Made by a program: the position numbers and the translations under genes. This document shows positions 1 to 11,939 of a DNA stretch of 64,000 nt, piece after piece. How positions within the stretch are numbered: the stretch's first letter is position 1; every line of letters begins with the position of its first letter. A model generated the notes under the pieces. It ran no database searches. It saw only the letters and a program-made list of their open reading frames with translations, and was not told the origin of the DNA. This stretch comes from Sindora glabra (Eukaryota > Streptophyta > Magnoliopsida > Fabales > Fabaceae): positions 56,987,220 through 57,051,219 of the forward strand of contig CM035232.1 of the NCBI GenBank assembly GCA_020226215.1. The letters run 5' to 3'.

Positions 1-1689
1 CACTATATAAATGTAAAAAAAAATAACCTTCTTAGGGTTTTAACTCTTTAAGCACATATCTATTTTTCTTTAAATGAATTCAATAGAAGAGAAAGAAAAA
101 GCTAGCAAACTTATGGTATAAAAATATGAAGCCATACCAACATATCATGATAAATAAAGTATAGTTGACCTATAACTTTTTCTCATTCTGATATCGCTTT
201 CCATTAGAGAAAGAATTCCTCATGTAACTTGATAACCTGCAGTATCAAACCAATAAAAGTCATTTATTTTCACCATCCCATTTAAGGTTATGGTAATAAG
301 ACAAAGAGTTAATTTCAAAAGACATTAGCAAACAAAATGTATGATATGAAAAGATAAACATATATACTAATGACTTATAAATTAACTAAAGCCATAACAT
401 GAAAACACATGGATTTGTGGGGGGAATAAGTGACCTTTCGACATCATTGGTAATACTACTATTATTAGGGGAGGAAATAATTCTACTTAAAATCTAATTG
501 ATAAATTTTGAAAAGAATCTTTTAAAGAAAGAAAACTTTTCAATGTAAGGCATATGTAATGTCTAAGAAATTTGTAGAAAAGAACCAGATCATTAAGACA
601 ATATTATTGGAAACTACTCAATATTAGTTCTTTATTCATAACTAACATAGATTTTCAATGCAATTTTCTAAAAGCTAGAAATTCATTGATTCAACAAATA
701 ATATTTAAAACTATATAAGTGTGACCCTATACATTTCATTAATCTTCATAAAATAAAGAGAAAATAAATATACTAAACAAATTTTAAAATAGAAAGTCCC
801 ATTCTTACATATTGAAAGCTCACTTCTACAAAGCTATTCAGTCACATTCTTATAAAGTCAGCTATGCTTTCTAGAGGTTTCACCTTTTTACCATTAATGG
901 TGGCAATAAGTTCAATAATAGCAATAGAAGAAGAAGTAATGAATTCAAAATATAAACAAGTAATAATAGTTCAAATCTGAATTTGTAAATAAAATTCACA
1001 TTAATTCAACCATTAAATTAATATAAAATTTAAGCTCCAATTTGTGGTTGAAATTGAATCCAAGATTAAAATCAAAGTTCAATCCTACCCTAAAGAAGAT
1101 AGGGACAATTGGTATAACATTAAGGCCATAGGTTGAAATAAAGCTTCAATTCAATATTGACACCAAGGTTATGATCTAGCATAAAGCTAAAATTGCTTGA
1201 ATTTGCTTGGGCACCATGATTTTAGTTGTAAAGAAAATTTTTCCTAAGAGTTTTCTATCTAAAGTTTTTTTATGCCCTTCTTTCATAATCTTTTGCTATT
1301 TCTTTTATTGCTAAGAACTTTGATTTGGTCTTCAATGTTGAAAAATCTCCAAGTGTAGGTGAGCTTCAATATGAACATAGCTTTGGTCCAAGGTAGTGAA
1401 GCACCATGAATTTTTGTTTCAAAAAGAAAAGGGAAAGTGGGTTTAGATTTTCAAAAAAAAAATTGCTTTGATCCTGATTATTTAGAGAATAAAACTATTT
1501 CTCAATTTTACATGATCTAAGGTGAGGTAGGTTTTTTTTTATTTTAATGAATTGAAAAACATATTAGTCTCTAAGTACAACATATATTACTAGCACTTTG
1601 TACAACCACTAACAAAAACAAATGTTAATAGTAGTTTAGGCAATTTCCATCGAAAAAACTACCATTAAGACATGCCTTTTTTTTTAATG
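1..1689. other. AT-rich non-coding stretch
   Basis: No exon, RNA gene or complete element was recognised on either strand. It lies downstream (in transcriptional sense) of the CACTA transposase relic that begins at 1,690 on the minus strand, so it may contain decayed 3' parts of that element. No terminal inverted repeat was found. Confidence 0.5.
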
Positions 1690-2848
1690 TCACAAATGTA
1701 GTAGAGCTACACTTATGATTAAACAGATCTATGACTTAAAACACTTATCTTATTTGGGATACTATTATGAATAAATCTCATTTTTTACCTTTCTTATTAA
1801 GGTCCACTAGTGTGAATCCTAACTTATTAACCTAGATACCATTCTTATTCTTAACCCATTTACATCAAAACATAGGCTGAACATAACATAGTTAGGCTCT
1901 TAAATGTCTTCAATGACCTTGTTATATGGCATATTAGCATAAACAAGGTTTCTATCTTTGGAACTACTCATATGCATAGCTTGAGCCTCCATGTATTATG
2001 ATATCTTGTTATGCTTAATAGTTTTCTAACAAGACTATTAGAAATATTTTTCTCCATATGTATGACATAGATGTTGTGTCCCATGGATAACTTTTTCCAA
2101 TATGGAAGATCGAAGAATATGGATCTCTTCTTCCATAAAGTCTTCCCACCTACAAGTTTGTAAGGTTTATTAATAACAACAATGATATTTTAACTCTTTT
2201 ATAAGCCTAAAACATAGAATCACACATAATTAATAAATCAAAGGCATTATTTGAATACTAGAAATAAAATGAGTATTACTTTTGAAAATAGTTAAGTGAG
2301 TTAAAGCCATTGCTTCTTTAAGAAACCCATTGAAAGCCTTTTTTAGTATATGATATCGATGGCCATGGTATAAAAATCTTTCAATGAACAATCTCAATAT
2401 AGTAGAAAATCATATAAATTTGATGCAACTTGAATACAAAGCTTCTTTGCATTATTTAACAACTTCTGAAAGATATATAGATGCTCAATAAAATTATCTC
2501 CAACATCATGAACCACGTCATCTAATTAATTATCCACTTTCATATCTATATAATTATCTTCGTGAGCTCTCTTATCTCTATAAGTACAAGATGAACTAGA
2601 CAACTCAACTTTCTTATGCCATATCCATTACTTATCACTCCAAGTTAATGCCATTAAAAAATAGATCCATTCATATATTGACTAAATAGAGCATTCTAAT
2701 GTAGATACATTCCTCACAAGGACATAATGTGAGCTCATTATCAATTTCCTCTTATTTGTCTTTACCTATGACAAATCTAATAAACTCATCAACACCTTTA
2801 GAGTATTTAAGGGTCAAACAATTAGTAAACATCTATCCATGATCTATG
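1690..2848 (-). pseudogene. CACTA (En/Spm) transposase relic with internal deletion
   Basis: Read on the minus strand, the pieces follow the usual order of a plant CACTA transposase. A transposase-associated N-terminal segment (about 2,848-2,690) includes KYSKGVDEFIRF and the cysteine pair in LCPCEEC. A linker follows with WHKKVELSSS (about 2,640-2,520) and DNFIEHLYIFQKLL (about 2,500-2,430). A fragment of the tnp2 core (about 2,165-2,005) reads KKRSIFFDLPYWKKLS and then VIHMEKNISNSLV. A DUF4216-like piece (about 1,990-1,690) reads AMHMSSSKDRNLVYANMPY and NKLGFTLVDLNKKG. Known family members carry several hundred residues between these blocks, so large parts of the tnp2 core and the region before DUF4216 are missing. 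Stops and frameshifts break every block. It cannot encode an active transposase. Family motifs are from memory; the reading frames are seen directly. Confidence 0.75.
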
Positions 2849-4722
2849 ACTACCTAATTTAAAATAGAAATGAAACAAATACAAAAGATATCCATGTACA
2901 TATCAAAGAACACATGTACAAATATATGAACAAAATGAGACTTTTTAAGAAAAGACTAAACATATATTAACCCTGAGTCCACCTAAAAAACATGAAAAAT
3001 AGGATAAAAGGCATAAAAATAAAATAAAAAAAGCTACACAATTACAGCATTATATGGTTCTTCATTATGATTAGAAGCACAACAAGCATCACAAATGTAC
3101 TTTAATGTAGCAAAGAAAACTTCAACAAGCAAGGGGACAAATGATAAGTCGAGCATAACCTTTTTTGCACTTTGATAGGAGTATCTCCTTATAGTAAGAT
3201 GACGTTTAAGAGAAAGATCAAATAATCTTGCACTTTGCTTTTTCATATCAAATTAATTATTACCATTTATCTCAACTCCTACCCTTATTTTAGTGAATTA
3301 CTTGAAAAGTAAAATGACATTATTGGGTGTTCCACATCGATTGTGTACTAAAACCAATATTTAATATCTAATGTTTAATGTAAAAATTTTAATGGTGCAT
3401 ATAACACATTAGTTGATAAATAACTATTATCTTATATAACTCTTTCCATGTCAAATTGTTTCAAACACCTAACTTAGTTTTATATTTTTTTTTGCAAAAC
3501 ATTTTTCTGAATATGTGAAATATAGTTTAATGCATCAATTCTTAAAAAGAAATCATCATGATGTTTTTTTTTACATTATAAAGAAATATTCTGCTCTTAG
3601 GAAAACATTCTACTTATCACACACTAATATACAGAATAAATTAATATATTCAAATGCCATGAGACTTACATTAAACATTCATTTTAAAATGTTTTAAAGA
3701 GAAAGAGTAACATGTTTAACCTATTATGTATTCAAACACAACAAGCTATACTAACATAAAAATGTTATTTACATAAGATAAAAAATGTATAAGAAAGGAG
3801 AAATATATTTGATATTGCAATTTTATTCATTTTTATGAACTTTTTTACACTATTACATCGATAATATACAATAACTATCATAAACTTCTTTACATACATT
3901 AAATCACCTTAATTTATTATACAACTTGATAATCAAATTCTCTAACTAATATAATATATAACTTCATCTAAGGGCCAATTATCTTTAAATTATTTTTAAC
4001 TTGGTAATGCTAAGAAGAGAGCCTTCCATTATGACGATAGAGAAACCATGACAAATAGAGGTTCCTATCTTATCAATAACAAATGCAAAAATTTAATATC
4101 TCATCAATATATTACCAATACTAGAATTTGGAATGAATTAAAAGATAGCCTTCCTTTCCATCTTAAGAAGTTCCTTTGGAAAAACGACAAATCTTATCAA
4201 ATGATACACATTGTGAGACTTAAAATGTCAAATATAAGGAAAATCCTTCAACAAAATTTGCAACCTCCTCTAATTAGGCCTTTTAAGATGGAAGGAAAGG
4301 CTATCTTTGAATCAAGACCAAGCTCTAAAATTAGATAGTAAAGGCTAAGGCACACAAAGATGTTTCAAACAGAGATTAGAGCATAACTTATAAGAAACAT
4401 AGTTCATCATATGTTAATTATTAACATATGACCAATGTCTTAAAATTGAATTTTTCATGTTCTACTTGTTAGTATACCTTTTGGACATCAATTATTTTAA
4501 CAACTAACATTGTAAGACCCTACAGTGCATTTTAAATGAGATGACTCTTGAACTACAAATAAGCTTTATCATTTCCAATAATATTATAAATATAAACATT
4601 AATTAGCTTTAGATAATCCTTAGACATCAATTACCAAGTAAAATCAATGTTTAAAACTTTACTATTTCTAATACATTATAAATAAAAATATTAATTGATT
4701 GTTGATATTCTTTTAGATAACA
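2849..4722. other. AT-rich non-coding stretch left of the gypsy insertion
   Basis: No supported gene. Short open frames at 3,034-3,246 (minus) and 4,048-4,338 (plus) have no recognisable motif and are flanked by A/T-rich DNA with stops. The only structure seen is the inverted repeat at 4,143-4,306. Confidence 0.45.
4143..4306. repeat. Imperfect 24-bp inverted repeat
   Basis: The arm at 4,143-4,166 is the reverse complement of 4,283-4,306 with two mismatches in 24 bases, separated by about 116 bases. The outer flanks were not seen to continue the pairing beyond a few bases and no target duplication was found. It may be a small foldback remnant. Confidence 0.55.
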
Positions 4723-4727
4723 ATTTA
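4723..4727. repeat. Target-site duplication, left copy (ATTTA)
   Basis: Five bases ATTTA directly before the left LTR match ATTTA at 25,762-25,766 directly after the right LTR. A 5-bp duplication is what LTR-retrotransposon integrases leave. Confidence 0.85.
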
Positions 4728-6821
4728 TGTTAACACCCAATTTTATCTAGATAATAATACAAATAAAATAAATATAAAATTTTTAAAAAAATTAAAAAAT
4801 AAAATAAGTAATAAACAAATTTACTTTTGTAAAATTTACAACCAAAAATCTTGAAATTTATTTCATATTCCATTACTTTACAACCACTTTATCCACACCT
4901 TTCACTTGTGCACTTGTTTTCATGCTGTAAACCATGACTAGGAGCTTAGTTTCATGCTGCTAGTCATGACTAATGATACATTTTGCTATTCTTCATTGTG
5001 TATAAAAGCTATATGCTTAGAATAGTAAAAGAAAAAAAACACAAAAGGGGGCCTCTCCCCTCTTTTCCTTTGACTCTCATAGCTTTATGTTTGACATATT
5101 GAATTACTTGGAGGGGAGCATGGTTTAAGCCTGAAGGAGGCAAGAGGAAAGGAAAATAGAAAAAAAAAAAAAAGAGATTTAAAAAATATATTTGTAGAAG
5201 GAGGGAAGAATGGAAAATTTTAGAAGAAAAGGAAGAAGGAAGAAAGGTATTTTAAGAAAAAATTAGGAAGAAAAAATGCACAAAGATTAGAAAGAAAGAA
5301 GAAAAAGAAGAAAAAGCAGTAGTAAGATGAATTTGCATCTGAGAAAGAAAAAGGAAATTTGTTAAAAAGATGTGAGAAAAGAAAAAGTATAGAAAGTAAC
5401 TTTTTTTAATATATATATTTATATTGTTTGTGTCATTCCATCAGTTTTCTTATTTTAGTTTTTTATTTTATTTTAATTTTTATTTTATTTTAAATTTTAA
5501 ATTTTATTTGTTCAAAAAAATAAAATAAAATGATAAAAATTAAAAAAAGACAAAAGTCCCTTCCTTTGAAAAGGGATGCCCTTACCTTTTTTTAAAAGTG
5601 GGATGGGATGCTTTTAACCATCTCACCCCACACATTAGTTTTTTTTAGTTGAAAATTTTTTTTTGTATTTATTTGATATTATAAAGATATTATTTCATGC
5701 AATTCCTATAATGAAATGGAATAAAATAATTTGAAGGATCAAATTATTTTAATACTCTTAAAATGAGAAGTTAAATTTAGTAAGTTGGTTAAATTAAAAA
5801 AACTTCAATATCATTGTACATAAAATTATCTTATAATTATCATTTTTATATATTTTGTATATTAATTTATTTCACTTTATTACATTTATACATGTACACT
5901 TAAAATTAATAAAAAAATTATGATTATATATTTTACGATAAAGGAACAATGTTGAAATTAATTTTAAGTGTAATGAGTATGATTTTAATTTTCCTAAGTA
6001 ATTTTGTATTCATATTTGATCATGAAGTTGAACAAATTTGACGCATTAAAATTATGGAATAATATTGAAATTATAATTTTAATTCTTCAAATTTTTTATT
6101 TTAAATTTAACCATCAAGTTAAATAAATTTAATAATCTAAATCAAAAATTTATTGATGTGATGCTAAATAAATAAATAAGTAAATAAAATTACTTAAAAT
6201 AATTTTCTTTATCTTATTATTTTAATAAAAACATATTACAGCTATTTTATTAAAAATATTTTAAGAATAATGAAGTAAAAATCTTTATAAAAAATAAAAT
6301 AATGAAATGTTTCAAAAATAATAAAATAAAAATCTTTCAAAATAAAAAATTTATTCCTAACATATATCGAAGTTAAGTAATCCAATTGCAAATGTAATTA
6401 TGACAATACTTAATATTATTGAGGCATTTTATTTCATCCAAATCTTACTATAAAGTTAGATGGAATTAGGTAATCAAATTAATAAATTAACTAAAATTAA
6501 AATCACATTTTTTAGGAAAAAATACACATGTAATATAATAAGGACTGTCATAATTCAATTCAAAAGATAAAACTAGAATAAATAAATAAATAAATAACCA
6601 TTCTTTGAACGGATGTTGTAGGGTACTAACACCTTTCTTACACATAACTAACTCCCAAATCTAAACTTTGGGAATATAAACCATTTTTGATGTTCTAATC
6701 ATACCATAAAAAGTGATTAGTAGTGACTCTATTTTCTTTTATTTCATATCCATCATGTTTTTCGAGAAGGCATGAAACTTGCTCGCCACCCACAAATTCT
6801 ATCATAGGGCACATCATGACA
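4728..6821 (+). repeat. Gypsy element, left (5') LTR
   Basis: This 2,094-bp copy begins TGTTAACACCC and ends CATGACA, giving canonical TG...CA ends. It aligns from end to end with 23,497-25,761. The A/G-rich stretch at about 5,100-5,400, the T-rich stretch after it and the terminal block near 6,740-6,821 are all shared. Promoter and polyadenylation signals would lie here, but none was pinned down. Confidence 0.85.
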
Positions 6822-6824
6822 GCT

Positions 6825-6843
6825 TGGTAACTCTACTGGGGAC
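6825..6843 (+). promoter_or_regulatory. Gypsy primer-binding site (tRNA-Arg type)
   Basis: The 19 bases tggtaactctactggggac start three bases after the LTR end. Ogre/Tat elements use a near-identical site of the form TGGCGACTCTGCTGGGGA, complementary to the 3' end of tRNA-Arg. This copy differs at a few positions, mostly as C-to-T or G-to-A changes. Confidence 0.75.
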
Positions 6844-7849
6844 TAAATCAGAGTAAAGCCATTTTGTTTATCCCTTTTCTATCTTAGCCTTGAATTTTCT
6901 TAGTCCATGTTAGTTTAATATTTTCCTTACATGTGTGTTTATCTTGTTTGCTCATTATGATTATCTTTTTTTTATGGTAAGTTAGTTTTGTGAAGATTTT
7001 TGGAATGGTTGATGCTCTTTCTCACACACTTTAACTTATAGATCTCACATACATATCATGAGCCTCCTACCTAGGCTTTAGATTACCTTTTAGAGTTAGT
7101 TAAGCAATAAAGTAGTAATACCTTTATGAAACCATTAGTCTTCGTGCAGGTTAGTGAAAAACCTTCGCTTAAATCAAACCCTTTCTATCTGTAGCCTATC
7201 ATAAGTGAGGATTAAAGGCCTCATTAGCCTATGATGGCAACAGTAAGGATAATTTAGAGACCTTTCATCAATTAGATGTCATAGAAATTAAACTAGGCAT
7301 AAATTAGAATAAACTTAAAACCACCTTATTTGATAGAAATTTTTCCTATAAAGAGAAATTTCAAGCCTAGAAAAATCTTTATGGAACACATAAGAGAATC
7401 CTTTTATGACTAATCTTTTTTAACTCATGCAAGTTTACCTAAAAATGATGACTAAATCATATATCGATTAAACTAGGTGGCGTACCTTTATTAAAAAAAA
7501 AAGATTGAATGGCTTATTCCATGTCTTATTTCTATCTAATTGAACTAGTTGTTGTTCTTATTCCTTGGCCTCTTGCATTTGTTATTTCATTGTACGTAGA
7601 TATCACTAAAAGTCATTTATATCATTTAAACTTATTGACCATTGATTATGAGTTTCAAATCATTAAAAAAATTAGAAATCTAATATTATGAGTGGTTAGA
7701 AATAAGTCATAAAGTCATTTTTAAAAAAATGGAATGAACAGTTTTTAGTAATATCACTTTCTTACAAGTATTCATACATTCACCCATTAAAATAACTCAT
7801 CTTAGAAGAAAAACCTTGTATCTCACTTTAGAGTAAGGATCATAAAAAT

Positions 7850-8448
7850 ATGGAGGAAACCCTCATAAAACTCAGAATTAATTTCCCTACTCTTCCTTGG
7901 GATTTGTTTAAGAAGATCTACAAATGCTGGCTTGAAAGAATGAAGGTACTTATGCATCTAGGCCCTCCTAAAGATGTGTATTGCATCATTAAAGCTAAGG
8001 TATGTCTAGCAAGTAAGTGTTATGATTTGTTTATTAAACATATGCCAGGAATGGGAATAAGTTCTTATGCTAGAAATGAAAAGCTAAAAGAATGGGATTT
8101 TGCCATAAGTGTGCAAGGTGGACATGTAATACACACTACAAAAATACTAGAATGGTTTCCCAAAATTGAGAAGATAAAATTAAGTTCATAAAGGATAGAA
8201 TGAGTAATCACTCATTAGATAATATCTTTTAAACTCTTGAGATGCATCTAAGTGGACAAGTTCATAGTGTTCTTCTTGATTTAGTGGATCTATTGCACAA
8301 GGAAAAAGAGCATTACCATCTTGGAAATTTAACATTAAAAGATCCTATTTGTCAGTTTATAAGAAAATTAGGTGGGAAGCAAATCCTTAACTCATTGAAG
8401 TCATTTAAGGTATTATTAGATGTAAAACTAAAGAAAGATATGAGCTAA
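7850..8448 (+). other. Unrecognised open-frame fragments in the gypsy internal region
   Basis: Two adjacent open frames, 7,850-8,191 (113 codons) and 8,242-8,448 (68 codons), lie in different frames about 1 kb after the primer-binding site, where gag or an extra leader ORF would be expected. Residue content is protein-like (for example LPWDLFKKIYKCWLERMK and ICQFIRKLGGKQILNS) and less AT-biased than the surroundings. No zinc knuckle, protease or polymerase motif is visible. They may be one decayed ORF split by a frameshift. I cannot name the protein; gag or an element-specific ORF of a non-autonomous family is inference. Confidence 0.4.
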
Positions 8449-8881
8449 AATCACAACTATTGTTTAAGCAAATATCTTTTTTTTTAATTTTTCAATCATT
8501 TTTTTACTTTTTTGTATAATTATCTTTGTTTTTTCCATATTATTACTACACTTGACATTTACTTTTAACCTTTTTCCTTTTCAAATCTTAAATTTTCTGA
8601 TAATAATTAATTTGTATGACCTTTTTGAACTTTTTTGTACACTTTCCTACCATTTTCTAAAAATTACTATGCCAACTCTCAAAATTCAAACTTCTCTGAC
8701 AATGCTTGATTTGTATAATCTTTTTACCATTCATTTTTTTCATATAAATATGCATATTTATACTTGTCAGTGCATATATAGCTCATCCTAAGGTTGAAGA
8801 AAAATGGAAGGACCATTAATATGCTACTTTAAATTAATATGTATCTTTGATGGATCAAGTTAGGGGAAGGATGATAAGTTT

Positions 8882-9187
8882 GTGAAAGTGACAAATAAGT
8901 TTAGTAAAGTGTTAGCTAGTAGAGATATCAACCTTGTGTATAGGAGAGGAATCCAAGGTTTAAGAGAATCTATGGTAGCATCTGCACTTATTAGGGGAAA
9001 CAGAGTTTTAAGTATCATTATAAAGGGTTTAGATGAGAAAATCATCATTAACTATGCCTTGGGTACTGAGTTAAAAGTTTCAAGCTTGCTCGAATATTTT
9101 GGATACATGTTTCATAATGCTGAAACCTTTATCGCATTATCCAATGGTCTGGAAATGTTAGAAGTAATTTTCAACATTGCATATTAG
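8882..9187 (+). other. Unrecognised 101-codon open frame in the gypsy internal region
   Basis: This open frame begins MKVTNKFSKVLASRDINL and contains LRESMVASALIRGNR and KGLDEKIIINYALG. It lies 430 bp after the previous open fragments and ends at a TAG. No family was recognised and there is no cysteine/histidine motif or catalytic signature. Its length and composition suggest former coding sequence, perhaps part of the same ORF as 7,850-8,448. Its opposite strand also has a 62-codon open frame, so chance cannot be excluded. Confidence 0.35.
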
Positions 9188-9189
9188 GC

Positions 9190-11935
9190 CAAACTAAGCT
9201 TTTATAAAAAAATAATTAAGATTGTTAAATATTAATAGTTTTTATAATGATTTATTATCTTTCTTGGATCAAGTTGTGGAATAGGCATTCATTTCACAAG
9301 TGATTCATTACACCATAATGTTCACCTCAACTACTAATCAGCTAATTAACTAATTACGAATTTGTGTACCTAAACCTGATCCATTAATAAAACAAGTGGA
9401 TTAGCAAGCTTAAGACAATTATAAGGAGCATAAGCCAAATACTACTCTTTGGTTATAGATTTCTCCATTCCTATGGTTTTACTTTCATTTTTTGTTATTG
9501 TGTTCTTATCCTTCTTTTCTATACCTTTGCTCATCTATAAAGATATTAGAGACAATATTTATATTAAATTGGAATGAGAAATAATAAAAATTATTAGTAA
9601 AACCATCAATTTGGTTGTGTGCGTAAAGGATGGCAGAGTAAAGAATTATTTTCAACTCTTAATACGCATCCCATTAGTAGCATTTCTTCATGATTTATCC
9701 TTATTTAAAAAAATTATTAGTAAAGCCATCAGATTAATTGTGTGTAAAGAATGGCTGAGTAAAAAGTTATTTTTAGCTTTTGATATTCATCCCATTAGTA
9801 ATATATTTTTCTTTATCCTCATTTAAAAAAAATCATTAGTAAAACTATTAGACTAATTGTGTGTATAAGGGATAGCTAAGTAAAGAGTTATTTTTTTGGC
9901 TCTTAATATGCATTCCATTAGTAGTATGTTTTTCTACATGATTTATCCTCATTTTTAAAAAAAAAAGATAAGGTCCATTTTTTTAAAAATTTCATTTGAA
10001 TTTTTCTAGGTCTTCTTGCTATTTCAAATGCTTTCCATTAATTTTAAAAATTATAAGAGTCATGAGCATGAATTAATTAGGTTTGAAGGTTTTATAACAT
10101 GAATAAACAATTATCTTGCTTTTTGGAATTGACAAGTTTGACAATAAGCTTTAAATTAAAAGAACTAAGTTTAGTAACCCTTAGCCGTAAGACTTTGAGC
10201 CTATTTAATTAATTATGACTATTTTTATTGGATGAGAGATTCACCCATTAGGTTATCATTCTAGAACTTGCTTTAATTCTTATTGAAATTACATTTTCAC
10301 ATGCATAAGAAAATATAGTTACAGTATTTTCTTTGAATGAACCACCTATACCTAAATAACTAACCTTTGTATGTCCATTAGATACCTTTTTTAAGGTTAA
10401 TTTACCTTATCTTATTTTTAACTCATTTCAAGCCTAAAGAAAAAAAATTCTACATAACCTCATAAGTTAAAGGAGTATTGAATTAATAAAGGATGGGTTT
10501 CTAAATAAATGTAGAAGTATATTAAATGCTTAAAAAAGAAGAGTTCATTAAAAAAAAGAACAAAAAAAAAGGAAAAACAAGAAAAATAAAAAAAATAAAA
10601 AAAGGAAAGGATGATATATCATAAGGGTAACTATCCAATTGTATGCCTTCTTGCTTACTTGCTGTTTAGATCCATCCATCAATACTCTTTTAATCTCTTC
10701 AATTGATAGCTCCTTTTTCCATATTATTGCCTTCCCTTTACCTTGACCCTATTATAACCTTTAATAAGTCCTTTTGATTTGCTTTATACATGTGAATTAC
10801 GTAATGAAGATTAAGAATTTAAGCAAGCCTATGGTAGTGAAATTCTTAATAGATTCAGTTCGAGTGAGACACTTATCCCTAAACACTAGAGAGATTGAAA
10901 GTATAACCTGTGACATATAGCCATTTGGTTTTTTTTTTCTTAAATAAAGTTGTCATACTTTTTTATTCTAAATAGCATGCATTATTGATTCATGAATGAT
11001 ATCATCTCTTTATACTATAATGATTTTCCCACTTGTGACTTTGCATTTTTACTTCAATGGAAAATTAATATTTTTATGTCCTCTTAGGACGTGCAAAAAT
11101 AAGCATGGGAAGTTTTATAAAACTAGTTTTTATCATCTCATTCTTAAATTTTTAAGTTTTTAGTAAAATCTTCATTAAGTTGAGTTGTTCATATTTTATG
11201 AAATTAGGCTTCTTTGGATCAAGTTGTCGCAATTAGGAGGACCCAGGTAGGTTCAGACTCGATATAATTAATTAAGTCTTATCAAAAGAAAAATTATCTA
11301 CATTATGCTATGGTCAACTCTATCAAAAGAAAAGGATTGATGAGGACATATGCAAGGAGGATCATATGCTATGAAGAAGATTTTCTCTAATGAAGCTTAT
11401 CATGATTAGTTTCATAATTTATAGTTATCAAAACATATGCAAGGGGCAACTAACATTATTGTTCTAAGACATATCATAAAAGGGCCAAAATCCCTTATAA
11501 ACTCTATTGTAAATGATATTTATTGTCATCCATGCTTCACTCTTAGTCTCTTTTGCAATGATAATAATCATTATGTTTCTTCTTTTTTTCCTTGTGAAAA
11601 TATCATGCACTTTCATATGGTAAATGTGTATTGGAACATTGTCAGATGTCATGCCTATCTAAATATGTTTGAATGAAATCAACAATGTAAATATGGTTGA
11701 AGTAAGCATTGGATTTGCCTCAATTCTACTAGATAGAAAATAGGTGGCAATATTGATAGAAAGTTTAAGCCAAACAAAGAGGAAATGTACATAATGGGAA
11801 ACAACAAAACTCGGCACTCTCCAAACATAATATTCTTGGAAAAAAGTCTCTAAAAGAATAAAGCAAGGAACTTTTCTAAGAGACAATCAAGTCATTATTA
11901 CATGCATCACATTCTTACATCAAATCATGTTTACA
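9190..11935 (+). other. Gypsy internal non-coding region
   Basis: Apart from the three-copy repeat at 9,588-9,960 there is no coding evidence. An A-rich run lies near 10,540-10,610. The phrase ggatcaagtt recurs near 8,853, 9,265 and 11,218, which may reflect older duplication inside the element. Confidence 0.45.
9588..9960 (+). repeat. Three-copy tandem repeat, about 120-bp unit
   Basis: Three successive units begin near 9,588, 9,711 and 9,831. Each starts with a form of attagtaaaaccatcag, continues with ttgtgtgtaaag...ggctgagtaaa, then catcccattagtag, and ends in a tttatcctcattt plus A-run. The copies differ by scattered substitutions and small indels. They lie inside the gypsy element, well upstream of the 64-bp array and unrelated to it in sequence. 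Confidence 0.75.
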
Positions 11936-11939
11936 TAAT

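Noticed and set aside
1..20. The window begins with cactata, resembling a CACTA-element terminus near a CACTA transposase relic.
   Set aside because: The match is only five bases, no opposite terminus or 3-bp target duplication was found, and the window edge is arbitrary.
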